Assembly: GCA_040901865.1 (NCBI GenBank)
Contig: JBBDYD010000008.1
Coordinates: 1-53,890 of the forward strand
DNA length: 53,890 nt
Origin: JBBDYD01 sp040901865
Lineage (GTDB): Bacteria > Bacteroidota > Ignavibacteria > UBA10030
Reading direction: 5' to 3'
Every line of letters starts with the position of its first letter. Positions within the stretch are counted from its first letter, which is position 1. A model generated the notes under the pieces. It ran no database searches. It was not told the DNA's origin and was given only the letters and a program-made list of their open reading frames with translations. The translations under genes were made by a program, and so were the position numbers. Below, piece after piece: positions 36,667 through 46,296 of this stretch.

Positions 36667-38022
36667 TCAGGATTTCATGTGATTCACAAGTTCTTTAAAC
36701 ACTCTTCCCCGGTGCTCATAATTCGTAAACCAATCAAAAGAAGCGCACGCAGGAGAAAGAAGAACAAGATCTCCCTTTTCAGCCAGACGAGAAGCCGAAG
36801 AGACTGCTTCTTCCATGGAGGAAACCAGGGAAACCGGGACAACATCGCGGAACGCGGCCTCGACTTTTTGGGCTGACTCACCGATGGCGACAACCGCCTT
36901 CACGTGTTTTTGAACGAGTGACTTGATTACGGAGTAGTCATTTCCCTTATCACGGCCGCCGAGGAGCAGGATGATCGGATTCGCAAATGACCGGATGGCG
37001 TACCGGACAGAATCAACGTTGGTGGCCTTTGAGTCGTTGAAGTATTGCACTCCGTTGAGCTCACGCACGAATTCCAGACGATGCTCAACTCCCTTGAAGT
37101 TGCGCAATGTTGCCCGCAGCGAGGCCGGACCGACTCCTGAGAGAAATCCGGCCAGAACCGCCGCCATCGCGTTATAAGAGTTGTGAACTCCGCGAATGGT
37201 CATTTGATCGATAGGAAGAATCTCATGCCGTTGACTGTTCAATTGAATCTGTATTGCGCTATTTTGAATCCACGCACCCTCGAGCTGGGGATTTGTGTAA
37301 CTAAACGGGAGTTTCCTGCTCCTGGCATTCGCGACAACCTTCACGGTCCAGGGATCATCAGCGCAATAGATGAGCGTATCACCGGCATCCTGATTTGCGA
37401 AGACTTTTGCTTTTGATGCCGCGTAGCGCTCCAGCGAGTGCAGGTACCGGTCCATATGATCTTCTGTGATGTTCAGAAGCACGGAAATGTTGGGTCGAAA
37501 TGTTTCGCAATGATCAAGTTGAAAGCTGCTCACTTCCAAAACAGCAATTTCTTCTTCAGCCATGTCCAAAACGACCGATGAGAATGCCGTTCCAATATTA
37601 CCCGCAACCACATGTTTCTTTTTTGCATCTCCCAGAATCCTTCCGATGAGGGTAGTTGTGGTCGTCTTTCCGTTGCTCCCGGTCACGGCAATCATGGAGC
37701 CCTTACAAAACCAGCTGGCAACCTCCAGTTCGCTGACGATCGGAATCTCCCGGCGCATTGCCTCCCGTACAACCGGCGCATCACTGGGCACACCGGGGCT
37801 CAGCACAATCAGAGAAGCCTCAAACACCCGGTCGGAATGTCCGGATGTCTCCAACGCAACTCCGATTGCCGCCAGATCCGCGTAAGCCTCTCGAAGCTGA
37901 TCGTCAGGACGCTGATCGCTGACCAGCACCCGGGCTCCCTTTGAGCGAAGAAGTTTCGCGACGCCGATACCGCTGCGGGCAGCGCCGATGACGGTCACCC
38001 GCGAATTTTCCAGTTGATGCAC
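36667..38022 (-). CDS. murD: UDP-N-acetylmuramoylalanine--D-glutamate ligase MurD
   Basis: 451 residues, GTG start with weak AAGAA upstream. GAARSGIGVAKLL at the N-terminus, ATP loop VTGSNGKTTTTTLIG, central NITEDHMDRY and C-terminal domain FNDSKATNVDSVRYAI, LLLGGRDKGNDY, SPACASFDWFTNYEHRG. It adds D-glutamate to UDP-MurNAc-L-Ala. Usual length and motifs. Confidence 0.96.
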   Translation of the reverse strand: MHQLENSRVTVIGAARSGIGVAKLLRSKGARVLVSDQRPDDQLREAYADLAAIGVALETSGHSDRVFEASLIVLSPGVPSDAPVVREAMRREIPIVSELEVASWFCKGSMIAVTGSNGKTTTTTLIGRILGDAKKKHVVAGNIGTAFSSVVLDMAEEEIAVLEVSSFQLDHCETFRPNISVLLNITEDHMDRYLHSLERYAASKAKVFANQDAGDTLIYCADDPWTVKVVANARSRKLPFSYTNPQLEGAWIQNSAIQIQLNSQRHEILPIDQMTIRGVHNSYNAMAAVLAGFLSGVGPASLRATLRNFKGVEHRLEFVRELNGVQYFNDSKATNVDSVRYAIRSFANPIILLLGGRDKGNDYSVIKSLVQKHVKAVVAIGESAQKVEAAFRDVVPVSLVSSMEEAVSSASRLAEKGDLVLLSPACASFDWFTNYEHRGRVFKELVNHMKS

Positions 38023-38061
38023 GTTCTTACGACGCCCTGCGGGCCGTTCCTTGTTTTCCCG

Positions 38062-39186
38062 TCAACGAACCTTAAAGGTTGCCAGACTCACTATCATGAG
38101 GAGTATGGCGATGATATAGAACCTGGTGACAATCTTTGGTTCGGGCCAGCCGAGCAATTCAAAATGATGGTGCAACGGAGCCATACGGAAAATCCGACGG
38201 CCCTCACCATACTTCTTTTTTGTGTATTTGAAATAGAGCCGTTGAATGATCACGGACAAGGTTTCCATGAGAAAGACTCCGCCCAGCGTGGGGAGGAGCA
38301 ATTCCTTCTTGATCAAAACGCACATGGCTCCGATGGCCCCTCCAAGAGCAAGAGAGCCGGTGTCGCCCATAAATATCTGCGCGGGGTAAGAATTGAACCA
38401 GAGAAAACCAAGCGCTGCGCCTCCGAGTGCCGCACAATAAATAGCGAGTTCCCCGTTTCCACGAAGGAACGGGATTGTCAGGTATTGGCTCAGCTCTGCG
38501 TGTCCCGAAACATAGGCGATGATCGCAAGCGTCGCTCCGACAATACCGACAATTCCAATCGCGAGCCCGTCAAGCCCGTCAGTAAGATTCACAGCGTTGG
38601 ACGTCGCCGTGATGATGAAGACCACCACAGGAATGTAGAGCCATCCCAGGTCGAGTTCGAGGTTCTTCAGAAACGGAACGGTTGTGCTGGACTTCAGTTT
38701 CCAGAGATCCGGATCGATCCACTCCGGAGCGAAATAGATCACACCGCCGACGACAAGGCCGACGGTCACCTGTCCAACAATCTTATAACGGCCGATCAGC
38801 CCTTTCGGCTTCTTCTTCACGACTTTCAGATAGTCATCGAGAAATCCGACAGCTCCGAGCGTGAACGTGACAAAAAGAATCAGCACGACATACATGTTGC
38901 TGATGTCCGCCCAGAGCAGCGCGGGAATAATGATCGAAGCCAGAACGATCAATCCGCCCATGGTCGGGGTTCCGGCCTTGGTCAGATGTGTCTTCGGCGC
39001 CTCGACCTTCGCCGCCTCACCTATCTGAAGTTCTCTCAACCGACGAATGATTTTCGGACCGATCCAGAACGCGATAATAAGCGCCGTCACAGCGGCGGCT
39101 CCCGCACGAAACGTAATGAATCGAAAAACACCGAACCCGGGGATGTCGTAAAGTCGGTCGAGATATGTGAGAGCGTAATAGAGCAT
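38062..39186 (-). CDS. mraY: Phospho-N-acetylmuramoyl-pentapeptide transferase MraY
   Basis: 374 residues with about ten membrane helices. Active-site motifs are complete: TPTMGGLIVL, FLDDYLKV (Asp-Asp), NAVNLTDGLDGLA, and MGDTGSLALGG, plus MAPLHHHFELLGW near the end. It transfers phospho-MurNAc-pentapeptide to undecaprenyl phosphate to form lipid I. ATG three bases after the murF stop. Confidence 0.97.
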   Translation of the reverse strand: MLYYALTYLDRLYDIPGFGVFRFITFRAGAAAVTALIIAFWIGPKIIRRLRELQIGEAAKVEAPKTHLTKAGTPTMGGLIVLASIIIPALLWADISNMYVVLILFVTFTLGAVGFLDDYLKVVKKKPKGLIGRYKIVGQVTVGLVVGGVIYFAPEWIDPDLWKLKSSTTVPFLKNLELDLGWLYIPVVVFIITATSNAVNLTDGLDGLAIGIVGIVGATLAIIAYVSGHAELSQYLTIPFLRGNGELAIYCAALGGAALGFLWFNSYPAQIFMGDTGSLALGGAIGAMCVLIKKELLLPTLGGVFLMETLSVIIQRLYFKYTKKKYGEGRRIFRMAPLHHHFELLGWPEPKIVTRFYIIAILLMIVSLATFKVR

Positions 39187-39189
39187 GAT

Positions 39190-40602
39190 TCAAGCGGCCT
39201 TGGACAGGCGCTCCCGCAAGAAGGTGACAACATCTTCCATCTTCATTCCGCGTGAACCCTTCACCAGCACAACATCACCCGTGAAAAGCAATTCGGTGAG
39301 ATATTCAGCGAGCATATTCTTTTGTTCGTAATGAGCCTTGAATTTCGCATTCGAAGCATCGTGCGTTTCTCTGGAAAGTGGGCCGTAGGTCAACAGATAT
39401 TCGACGCCGTTTTTCTCCGCCTCATGGGCAACATGCCTGTGCATGACAGCGGCATCGGGTCCAAGTTCGAGCATATCCGCAAGTACCGCAATGCGTTTGC
39501 CCGTCGTTTTCATGGATCCGAGGGTCTGAAGCGAGGCGCGCACGGAATCGGGATTCGAATTGTACGTGTCGTTCAGAACAGTAATCCCGCCCATCTCAAT
39601 CACTTCCATCCGCTTGCCCGTCGGCTTAAAGGTGTGCAATGCACGCCGAATGCTCGCCGGCGGAACACGAAACGTCAGACCGACAGTCGCTGCCGCAAGG
39701 GCATTCATTGCGGTGTGCATTCCGGGGACTGAGAGCTCCACATTGAACGAACGCGCCCCGGATTTGACCTGGAACCGGGATTGTGCCTTTTCAGAGAGCG
39801 TCAAATTCATTCCCCGCACAGTTGCCCTCGATGCTTTGAAGCCGAATGTCACCGCGTTGCGAATCGACCGTGTGCGCTTCGCGAGAAATCGATCGTCGGC
39901 GTTGATGAAGACTTTCGCCGATTTCGACCGGTAGGTCTTCAGCCAATCAAACAACTCTCCCTCTGCCTTTGCCACCCTGCCGAGGGTTCTGAAGAATTCA
40001 AGATGTTCCGTTCCAATGTTTGTCAACAGCCCATGGGTGGGGAGGAGGATATCACACAAATAGCTGATCTCTCCCGGATGGTTCGTACCGATCTCCACGA
40101 CGGCGACCTTGTGTTTTTTTTCCAGACGAAAGATCGTCAACGGAACACCAATGTGATTGTTCAGATTTCCCTCGGTTGCCAGTACGGCCGAGTGGGTTCC
40201 CAGGACCGCTTTGATCATGTCCTTGGTAGTTGTCTTCCCATTGCTTCCGCCCACGGCGATGACCGGAATATCAAATTTTCTACGATAAAGACGGGCAAAC
40301 TCGCCAAGGGCCTTGATGGTATCGTCTACAACGAGTCGAGGTACCGACAGACTCAGCATTAAGGCCTCGTTCCGACCGGCCCATGCCCGTCCGATAATCA
40401 CTGCCGCCGCTCCGGCAGTTATTGCCCGCGTGACAAAATCGTGACCGTCAACGCGTTCTCCTTTCAAAGCGACAAACAGATCACCCAACTGAACCGTGCG
40501 GGAGTCGATGGAAACGCCGGTAATCGTCAGCGGTTTCCGTCCGCCGAAATCAACCGTTTGCACATGTGTGACCTTCAACAGGTCCTGTTCAGAAAGTTTC
40601 AT
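39190..40602 (-). CDS. murF: UDP-N-acetylmuramoyl-tripeptide--D-alanyl-D-alanine ligase MurF
   Basis: 470 residues. Mur ligase layout with ITGVSIDSRTVQLGDLFVALKGERVDGHDF, ATP loop VGGSNGKTTTKDMI, NIGTEHLEFF, and C-terminal VLNDTYNSNPDSVRASL and VLVKGSRGMKMEDVV. It adds D-Ala-D-Ala to the UDP-MurNAc tripeptide. Its ATG overlaps the murE stop by four bases. No separate ddl gene is in this cluster. Confidence 0.96.
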   Translation of the reverse strand: MKLSEQDLLKVTHVQTVDFGGRKPLTITGVSIDSRTVQLGDLFVALKGERVDGHDFVTRAITAGAAAVIIGRAWAGRNEALMLSLSVPRLVVDDTIKALGEFARLYRRKFDIPVIAVGGSNGKTTTKDMIKAVLGTHSAVLATEGNLNNHIGVPLTIFRLEKKHKVAVVEIGTNHPGEISYLCDILLPTHGLLTNIGTEHLEFFRTLGRVAKAEGELFDWLKTYRSKSAKVFINADDRFLAKRTRSIRNAVTFGFKASRATVRGMNLTLSEKAQSRFQVKSGARSFNVELSVPGMHTAMNALAAATVGLTFRVPPASIRRALHTFKPTGKRMEVIEMGGITVLNDTYNSNPDSVRASLQTLGSMKTTGKRIAVLADMLELGPDAAVMHRHVAHEAEKNGVEYLLTYGPLSRETHDASNAKFKAHYEQKNMLAEYLTELLFTGDVVLVKGSRGMKMEDVVTFLRERLSKAA

Positions 40603-42104
40603 TGCTGTTGTATAAATTCTTCCACGATTTCACGATCGCTAAAATGGACCTTTTCAGTTCCGAGAATTTGATACTCCTCATGACCCTTTCCGGCAATGAG
40701 TATGACATCCCCTCGAGTTGCCTGTGAAAGGGCACGGAGAATCGCCTTCCGCCGATCGGTTTCAATAAGAACATAATTGCGCTGCCGGATTCCCCTTAAG
40801 ATATCCGCGATGATTCTGTCGGGGTCCTCCGTCCGGGGGTTATCAGAGGTGACAATGCAGACATCGGCAAATTCCGCCGCAATGGCCCCCATGAGAGGGC
40901 GCTTTGCAGTATCGCGATCGCCCCCGGCTCCGAACACAGCCAGAATTTTTCCGCGACCTTCCTTCGGACGGACATCATGAATGGTCCGAAGACATTTTTC
41001 AAGGGCATCGGGCGTATGCGCATAATCGATGATGGCCGTCCAGCCGGCGGGAGACGGAATTTTTTCAAACCGTCCTTTTACAAACGCAGTGTGTTCGATT
41101 CCCCGTCGGATGTCTTCGACAGAAAGTTCAAGCGCTGTGCCGACCGCATAGGAGGCAAGAATGTTGTACACATTGAACCGGCCGACAAGAGGGGAGTGGA
41201 GATCCGTTCTCGATCCGTTATATTCAATGTCGATGTCCGTGCCGTTCATGGATAAATCGACATTCACAGCCCTCACATCCGATTGCGCATCAAAACCGTA
41301 CGACCGGGTCCTGCCCTTCGAGGCCGCAAGGATCGCCCTTCCCCATTCATCATCCCGATTGGTTATTGTCCAGGCATCAGAAGGGAGGGAGTCGAACAGA
41401 ATCTTCTTTGCCTTGAAGTATTCCTCCATCGTCTTATGATAATCGAGATGGTCTTGTGTCAGATTCGTAAAAACGGCGGCATCAAACTCGATTCCATAAA
41501 CACGGGATTGATCCAGCGCATGAGATGAGACTTCCATGGAGACCGATGTACATCCCTCGTCAATCATCCGGACGAGCAATCGGTTGAGTTCGATTGATTC
41601 CGGAGTTGTATGACTCGCCGGGATCGTTTGATCTCCGATCTGATAACTGATGGTGCCGATAAGTCCGGTTTGTTGTCCTGAAGCCGAGAGCATGGACCTG
41701 ATCAGATGACTGGTTGTTGTTTTTCCATTTGTGCCTGTTACGCCGACTATCGTTAATCGTCGGGACGGGTGTCCATAGTAGTTGGCGGACATAAGCGCCA
41801 GGGTTCTCCGGGAATCCGCCACGACAATCTTAATCACACCGAGATGCATGCAAAGCGAATCCGGAATCGCCGCATCGTCCTGGACGACAATAACCGAAGC
41901 GCCCCGGCTGACAGCATCCTGAAGAAACGCATGCCCGTCGCTTCCCGACCCGCGCAAGGCAAAAAAACAATCACCGCGGGAGACTTTTCTGGAATCGTAC
42001 TGAAGCCCGTTCACCTCAACGTCATGCGTGACGACCATTCGCCCGAACATCGTTTGAAAGAGCTTGATAACCTGTACACCGTCAAGCAGGGGCGACAGTT
42101 TCAT
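40599..42104 (-). CDS. murE: UDP-N-acetylmuramoyl-tripeptide synthetase MurE, meso-DAP type
   Basis: 501 residues from the ATG at 42102-42104 (GAGGG about 11 bases upstream); an in-frame extension overlaps the end of ftsI and has no homology. ATP loop VGVTGTNGKTTTSHLI, NLTQDHLDYH, and the specificity motif DNPRTEDP. In characterised MurE proteins DNPR goes with meso-diaminopimelate rather than lysine, so this organism probably has DAP-type peptidoglycan. Confidence 0.96.
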   Translation of the reverse strand: MKLSPLLDGVQVIKLFQTMFGRMVVTHDVEVNGLQYDSRKVSRGDCFFALRGSGSDGHAFLQDAVSRGASVIVVQDDAAIPDSLCMHLGVIKIVVADSRRTLALMSANYYGHPSRRLTIVGVTGTNGKTTTSHLIRSMLSASGQQTGLIGTISYQIGDQTIPASHTTPESIELNRLLVRMIDEGCTSVSMEVSSHALDQSRVYGIEFDAAVFTNLTQDHLDYHKTMEEYFKAKKILFDSLPSDAWTITNRDDEWGRAILAASKGRTRSYGFDAQSDVRAVNVDLSMNGTDIDIEYNGSRTDLHSPLVGRFNVYNILASYAVGTALELSVEDIRRGIEHTAFVKGRFEKIPSPAGWTAIIDYAHTPDALEKCLRTIHDVRPKEGRGKILAVFGAGGDRDTAKRPLMGAIAAEFADVCIVTSDNPRTEDPDRIIADILRGIRQRNYVLIETDRRKAILRALSQATRGDVILIAGKGHEEYQILGTEKVHFSDREIVEEFIQQQ

Positions 42105-42141
42105 TTCACTCGATCCCTCGCAGCGTACCGAACCGTTGCCG

Positions 42142-44316
42142 TCAATACAGTATCGCAGTGGCAATGGCGCGCGGTTCGCACACCAACCGAATCGTTGAGC
42201 CAATCGCCGCCTTTTGACCGGCAGAAGGGGACTGCCGCGTAACTGCTCCTGATCCTTCGAAAACGACCTCGAAATCATCGAGGACAAGCCTGTTGATCGC
42301 TCGTCGGGCGCTCATTCCGCGTACATCCGGAACCACAATCAGCCCTTTTTGATCAGCCCGCGGTTCGTTGTGAAGTGCAAGTTTGATCGCGTCACCCTTG
42401 GTCACCCGGATTCCCGGTTCAGGAGATTGCCGAATGACATATTCACCGTTGCCAAATGTTTCGGAAACCAGCCCCTGGCCGCGAAGAATTCTCTCGGCGA
42501 CAACTGTCTTGATGTTTCGGACATCGGGAACAACCAGCGTTTCTCCTCCGGTTGCGATTGCTTCCGCATCCGCCGTCCGTTGGAAACGCGAAGAAGTGTG
42601 CAGAACCCGTTCGGCGACCGCGCGGAAAATCGGTCCGCTGGTAACACCGCCAGAGTATCCGCGGGCACGGGGATTATCCATCATCACCAGACAAACCACT
42701 TGTGGATCCTCCACAGGGAAAAATCCGACGAAGGAAGCTGTATAGCTTCCAGTTACATAGCGGCCGTCGATGATACGTTTTGCCGTTCCTGTTTTTCCCC
42801 CAACCCGAACCCCGTGAATTCGAACTTCTTGTGCCGTCCCGCGCTCGACGGCTCCCTCAAAAGCCTGCATCAGCAGAGTTGCCGTTTCGGGAGAAACGAC
42901 TGTTCGTATTTTTTGAGGTTGAACCTCGCGAATGGTCTCTCCATCGTCGTTGACGATTCGACGCACGATGGTGGGTTTCATCAGCACGCCTTTGTTTGCC
43001 ACGGCCGCATAGGCCGCCGCAATCTGCAACGGCGTTACCGCTACTTCGTATCCATACGCCATTGATTGCATGGTGATGCCAGACCACTCCTGCGGTTTTT
43101 TCAATCGTCCGCGCACTTCGCCCGGAAGATCAACGCCGGTGGGGATGCCGAAACCAAAATCCCTCGCCTGACGGTAAAAGCGTTCGGGTCCAATGAGGTC
43201 AACCGCTTTTGCCATCACGATGTTGCTCGAAACCTCGATGCTTTCCTGAAACGTCAGGATATCGTACTCGTGCGTATCCCGGATTTGTCGAACAACTTTT
43301 CCGCGCAACAGCACTTTGTATAATCCGTTCTCTGCGTTGAACTTCCGTTCGGGGGAAATGACCGCATGCTCGTACGCCGCGGCGGCGGTCACAACCTTGA
43401 ACACCGATCCGGGTTCAAAGGTATCGGTAATGACTCGAATCTTGCTGGCGCCCGCATCGTACCTGGCGGATTCATTCGGGTTGATTCCTGGAACGGTAGC
43501 GAGCGCGAGGATTTCGCCTGTTTTCGGATTCAGCATCACGGCGATCCCGCCGTCCGCCTTGTTTGCGGCAACACCTTTTCTTAGTTCTTCCTCGACAATG
43601 GCTTGAAACGTTAGGTCGATGGTCAGCACAAGATGATGACCATTGGCAGGAGGAATTGAAGGGTAATCGGCGGAAGGACGGGTGCGGCCCAGGCCGTCGC
43701 GCTGCATGATGACGGATCCGCTCGTCCCGCGAAGATCCTTATCGTTTTGTAACTCAAGGCCGGAAATGCCGCAGTTGTCAACGTCGGTGAATCCGATCAA
43801 CGGGCCAGCAAGTTCATCGTAGTGATAGAGCCGTTTCGGTTCATTTACCACCACGACGCCGTCCAGTATTACAGAAGAGATGCGTCGGGCAGTCGAAGGA
43901 CTTACTCGCCTCTCGAGCCAAACAAAACGCCTTGATTCGGCCGAGCGGAGCTTCGAAAGATACTGTGACTTGGGCTTTCCAAAGACATGGGCGAACGTTT
44001 CAGCAACACGCTGATCATGGTCACCGACGATTTTGGGATCGGCCGCAAAGGACACATACATTGTGTTTGACACCAAAACCCGCCCATCGCGATCGTACAG
44101 GTTTCCGCGGATTGCCGGCAATATAAATTTCTGCTCATACTGCTTGCGGGCAATCGACTGGAATTTTGGGGCATCGATGATCTGGATTTTGACCAACTGG
44201 GCCGCTACAACCACAAAAAAGAGTGAAAGGGCGAGTTTCAGGACGAGTAAACGTGCTGTAATGCCCTTGCGGACTTTTTCATCTTCTGGTAATGCCTGGG
44301 GGGCTTTAAAATCCAT
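42142..44316 (-). CDS. ftsI: Septal transpeptidase FtsI (PBP, class B) with two C-terminal PASTA domains
   Basis: 724 residues, longer than E. coli FtsI because of the tail. Short cytoplasmic N-terminus, a membrane helix (about 22-44), PBP dimerisation domain, then transpeptidase domain with SxxK at Ser304-Lys307 (EPGSVFK), SxN at 363-365 (SSN) and KTG at 508-510. Two PASTA domains follow (about 594-650 and 660-716; VVPDVRNIK and VVPDVRGMS starts). Enzyme for cross-linking septal peptidoglycan with FtsW. ATG start; ftsL ends 5 bases upstream. Confidence 0.95.
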   Translation of the reverse strand: MDFKAPQALPEDEKVRKGITARLLVLKLALSLFFVVVAAQLVKIQIIDAPKFQSIARKQYEQKFILPAIRGNLYDRDGRVLVSNTMYVSFAADPKIVGDHDQRVAETFAHVFGKPKSQYLSKLRSAESRRFVWLERRVSPSTARRISSVILDGVVVVNEPKRLYHYDELAGPLIGFTDVDNCGISGLELQNDKDLRGTSGSVIMQRDGLGRTRPSADYPSIPPANGHHLVLTIDLTFQAIVEEELRKGVAANKADGGIAVMLNPKTGEILALATVPGINPNESARYDAGASKIRVITDTFEPGSVFKVVTAAAAYEHAVISPERKFNAENGLYKVLLRGKVVRQIRDTHEYDILTFQESIEVSSNIVMAKAVDLIGPERFYRQARDFGFGIPTGVDLPGEVRGRLKKPQEWSGITMQSMAYGYEVAVTPLQIAAAYAAVANKGVLMKPTIVRRIVNDDGETIREVQPQKIRTVVSPETATLLMQAFEGAVERGTAQEVRIHGVRVGGKTGTAKRIIDGRYVTGSYTASFVGFFPVEDPQVVCLVMMDNPRARGYSGGVTSGPIFRAVAERVLHTSSRFQRTADAEAIATGGETLVVPDVRNIKTVVAERILRGQGLVSETFGNGEYVIRQSPEPGIRVTKGDAIKLALHNEPRADQKGLIVVPDVRGMSARRAINRLVLDDFEVVFEGSGAVTRQSPSAGQKAAIGSTIRLVCEPRAIATAILY

Positions 44317-44321
44317 AATTT

Positions 44322-44825
44322 TCAGGGCTTTTTGGCCAATTCCGCTTCGATTCCCCGAATTCGCTCGGGATCAACGTTCAACCAAACGGGCGGCTCCCGA
44401 AGGCTCTTCAGCCCAAGTTCTTCCGCCTTTTCCTGAATGCGTTCCAAGCTTGCAAGCCGGTTGATCTGAGCCCGCAGGATCTCCTGTTCCATCAGAATCT
44501 GCCGATGCTCGGTTTCAAGGGCGTTGACATCATTCAACAACTGATTGACCGCAATAATGTTGCTGATGTAGAGAACGATGCCTACAGCGGCAACAATCAA
44601 CATTATCATAATGGAAAACGGCGAGACCTTTCGGTGAACGGTCTTGCGGTTTCGCAGGGGTGGTAATGGATTCTGGCTCGGTGGCGCGGGTTCCGGGGGT
44701 TGCGGTCCCAGGGGCATGTTCCCCGGGTAGATCGATAACCGGTCGGGTCCGACAGAGCCGCCCCTCCGATCCGTTGCAGAAGGATTGGTCAGAAGTTCCT
44801 GATCAGGTGTTGAATGCTTGGCCAT
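44322..44825 (-). CDS. ftsL: Cell division protein FtsL-like
   Basis: 167 residues. A long Pro/Gly-rich cytoplasmic N-terminus (about 1-68; PPEPAPPSQNPLPP) precedes one membrane helix (about 70-93) and a periplasmic coiled coil (about 95-140; LLNDVNALETEHRQILMEQ). That architecture and the position between rsmH and ftsI define it as FtsL; sequence similarity in this family is low. Its ATG shares one base with the rsmH stop. The cytoplasmic tail is unusually long for FtsL. Confidence 0.85.
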   Translation of the reverse strand: MAKHSTPDQELLTNPSATDRRGGSVGPDRLSIYPGNMPLGPQPPEPAPPSQNPLPPLRNRKTVHRKVSPFSIMIMLIVAAVGIVLYISNIIAVNQLLNDVNALETEHRQILMEQEILRAQINRLASLERIQEKAEELGLKSLREPPVWLNVDPERIRGIEAELAKKP

Positions 44826-45757
44826 CAGAGCTTCTCCACCGCGCGCAATTTTGCGCTCCGGGCCCGCGGGTTTATCCGAATCTCTGTTGTCGTTGCTTCC
44901 ACAGGCCTCTTTGTCAAAATTCTTGCCCGTGGCCTAATGAGCGTGTCGGGTACCGGCTTCAAGCCTGAGGGTACGACAGACCGGGCCGCGTCACGAAAAC
45001 AATTCTTAACAATCCTATCTTCGAGCGAATGATAGGAAATCACGACAATTCTCCCTCCGTTCCGGACGACATCCAACGCTTGCTGCAAACCCTGCTGCAA
45101 TCGATCAAGCTCACCATTCACTTCTATGCGCAGTGCCTGAAACACACGGGCAAGCGACTTTACCGCGAACCGGGTTCCTACCACCGACTCGACAACGGAA
45201 GCAAGGTCACCAGTTGTCTCAAGAGTGCCTCGTTGGCGCCGTTCAACAATCCGAGATGCAATCCGCCTCGCATGCTTCTCCTCGCCGTAGGTCCGAAGGA
45301 TCTCCTCGAGCTCTTTGAGCGCATAGGTGTTCACCACCCGTGCGGCATGGAGGTCCTGCCTCCGATCCATGCGCATGTCCAGGATGTCGTTGGCGCGGAA
45401 CGTAAATCCGCGCGATGGGTCATCAAGCTGATGTGAAGACACGCCGAGGTCGAAGAGAATCCCGTCGATCGCTTCCACCGAATGTTGAGAAAGAACTGAA
45501 CGAAGGTTCCCGAAATTATCGTGAACCGGAATAAACCGACTCCCAAACTGCTTCAAACGCTCCGAAGCATAAGTCATAGCGTCTGTGTCGGCATCGATAC
45601 CGAGACAGCGTCCGTTTTCGCTCAGCCGCTCCAGGATCGCTTGTGCGTGTCCGCCTCCACCAAGGGTGGCGTCGACAATTGTCTTGCCGGGCATGGGATC
45701 GAGAAACGAAAGAACTTCGTGAAGCAAAACCGGTGTATGAAACGGGGTCGCGGACAA
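44825..45757 (-). CDS. rsmH: 16S rRNA (cytosine1402-N4)-methyltransferase RsmH (MraW)
   Basis: 310 residues, TTG start three bases after the mraZ stop. The start is supported by the family N-terminus (FHTPVLLHEVLSFL). SAM-binding motif DATLGGGGHAQAILE, then ILFDLGVSSHQLDDPSRGFTFRANDILDMRMD and the C-terminal VISYHSLEDRIVKNCFRD. It methylates C1402 of 16S rRNA. Confidence 0.96.
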   Translation of the reverse strand: MSATPFHTPVLLHEVLSFLDPMPGKTIVDATLGGGGHAQAILERLSENGRCLGIDADTDAMTYASERLKQFGSRFIPVHDNFGNLRSVLSQHSVEAIDGILFDLGVSSHQLDDPSRGFTFRANDILDMRMDRRQDLHAARVVNTYALKELEEILRTYGEEKHARRIASRIVERRQRGTLETTGDLASVVESVVGTRFAVKSLARVFQALRIEVNGELDRLQQGLQQALDVVRNGGRIVVISYHSLEDRIVKNCFRDAARSVVPSGLKPVPDTLIRPRARILTKRPVEATTTEIRINPRARSAKLRAVEKL

Positions 45758-45760
45758 TGC

Positions 45761-46210
45761 CTAGACATTCGGCTTGAGCACCGCCTCAGCAACCGTCTCA
45801 TAGGTTGCGGGCTGGTTGTTCATGTATTCTTCGTAGACCCTGGGTGTCCAGATTTCTATTCTCTCCAGCACGCCAAGGACCAAGACCTCATTCTCGATGC
45901 CGGCGAATTTAAGAAGATCCTGCGGAATGGAGATGCGAGCCTGGTTATCGAGCTGACAATCACTGGACCATTGCAGTAATGTTCTGACAAGGAACCGGTG
46001 CTGGGGATTCGATGGAGAGAGGTTTCTGATGGAATCCTCGAGCTTGTTCCACTCATCCTGCGGGTACAGGAACAGACATTGCTCAAACCCGCGCGTAATA
46101 ATAAAAGTATCGTTTGCTGCCGGTGAGACGCTTTTACGGAGCTTTGCGGGGAGGGCAATGCGTCCCTTGTTGTCCACCGAGTATGAATATCTTCCCTTAA
46201 ACGACGACAT
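45761..46210 (-). CDS. mraZ: Transcriptional regulator MraZ
   Basis: 149 residues with two tandem AbrB-like (SpoVT/AbrB) half domains, each ending in a D-x-x-(G/A)-R-(I/L) loop: DNKGRIALPAKLR and DNQARISIPQDLL. First gene of the dcw cluster and, in E. coli, a repressor binding spaced TGGG repeats before its own gene. Such repeats are present upstream here. rsmH follows at three bases. Confidence 0.96.
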   Translation of the reverse strand: MSSFKGRYSYSVDNKGRIALPAKLRKSVSPAANDTFIITRGFEQCLFLYPQDEWNKLEDSIRNLSPSNPQHRFLVRTLLQWSSDCQLDNQARISIPQDLLKFAGIENEVLVLGVLERIEIWTPRVYEEYMNNQPATYETVAEAVLKPNV

Positions 46211-46262
46211 GATTGCGAAGGCCTCTGGAAGTACTTGATTTTATTGAACCTAAGACATCTCT

Positions 46263-46286
46263 CCCACATTCCCCACTTTTCCCCAC
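46263..46286 (-). promoter_or_regulatory. MraZ operator: three GTGGG repeats
   Basis: On the minus strand GTGGG occurs at 46282-46286, 46272-46276 and 46263-46267, spaced 10 and 9 bases, that is once per helical turn. This is the arrangement described for MraZ boxes (TGGG repeats with about 5-base spacers). They lie between the likely promoter and the mraZ start codon, about 53-76 bases before it. Confidence 0.8.
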
Positions 46287-46296
46287 ACGGCACTGC

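Noticed and set aside
38014..39255. Plus-strand open frame of 413 codons
   Set aside because: Antisense to murD end, mraY and murF end, all unambiguous. The translation is polar and unlike any protein.
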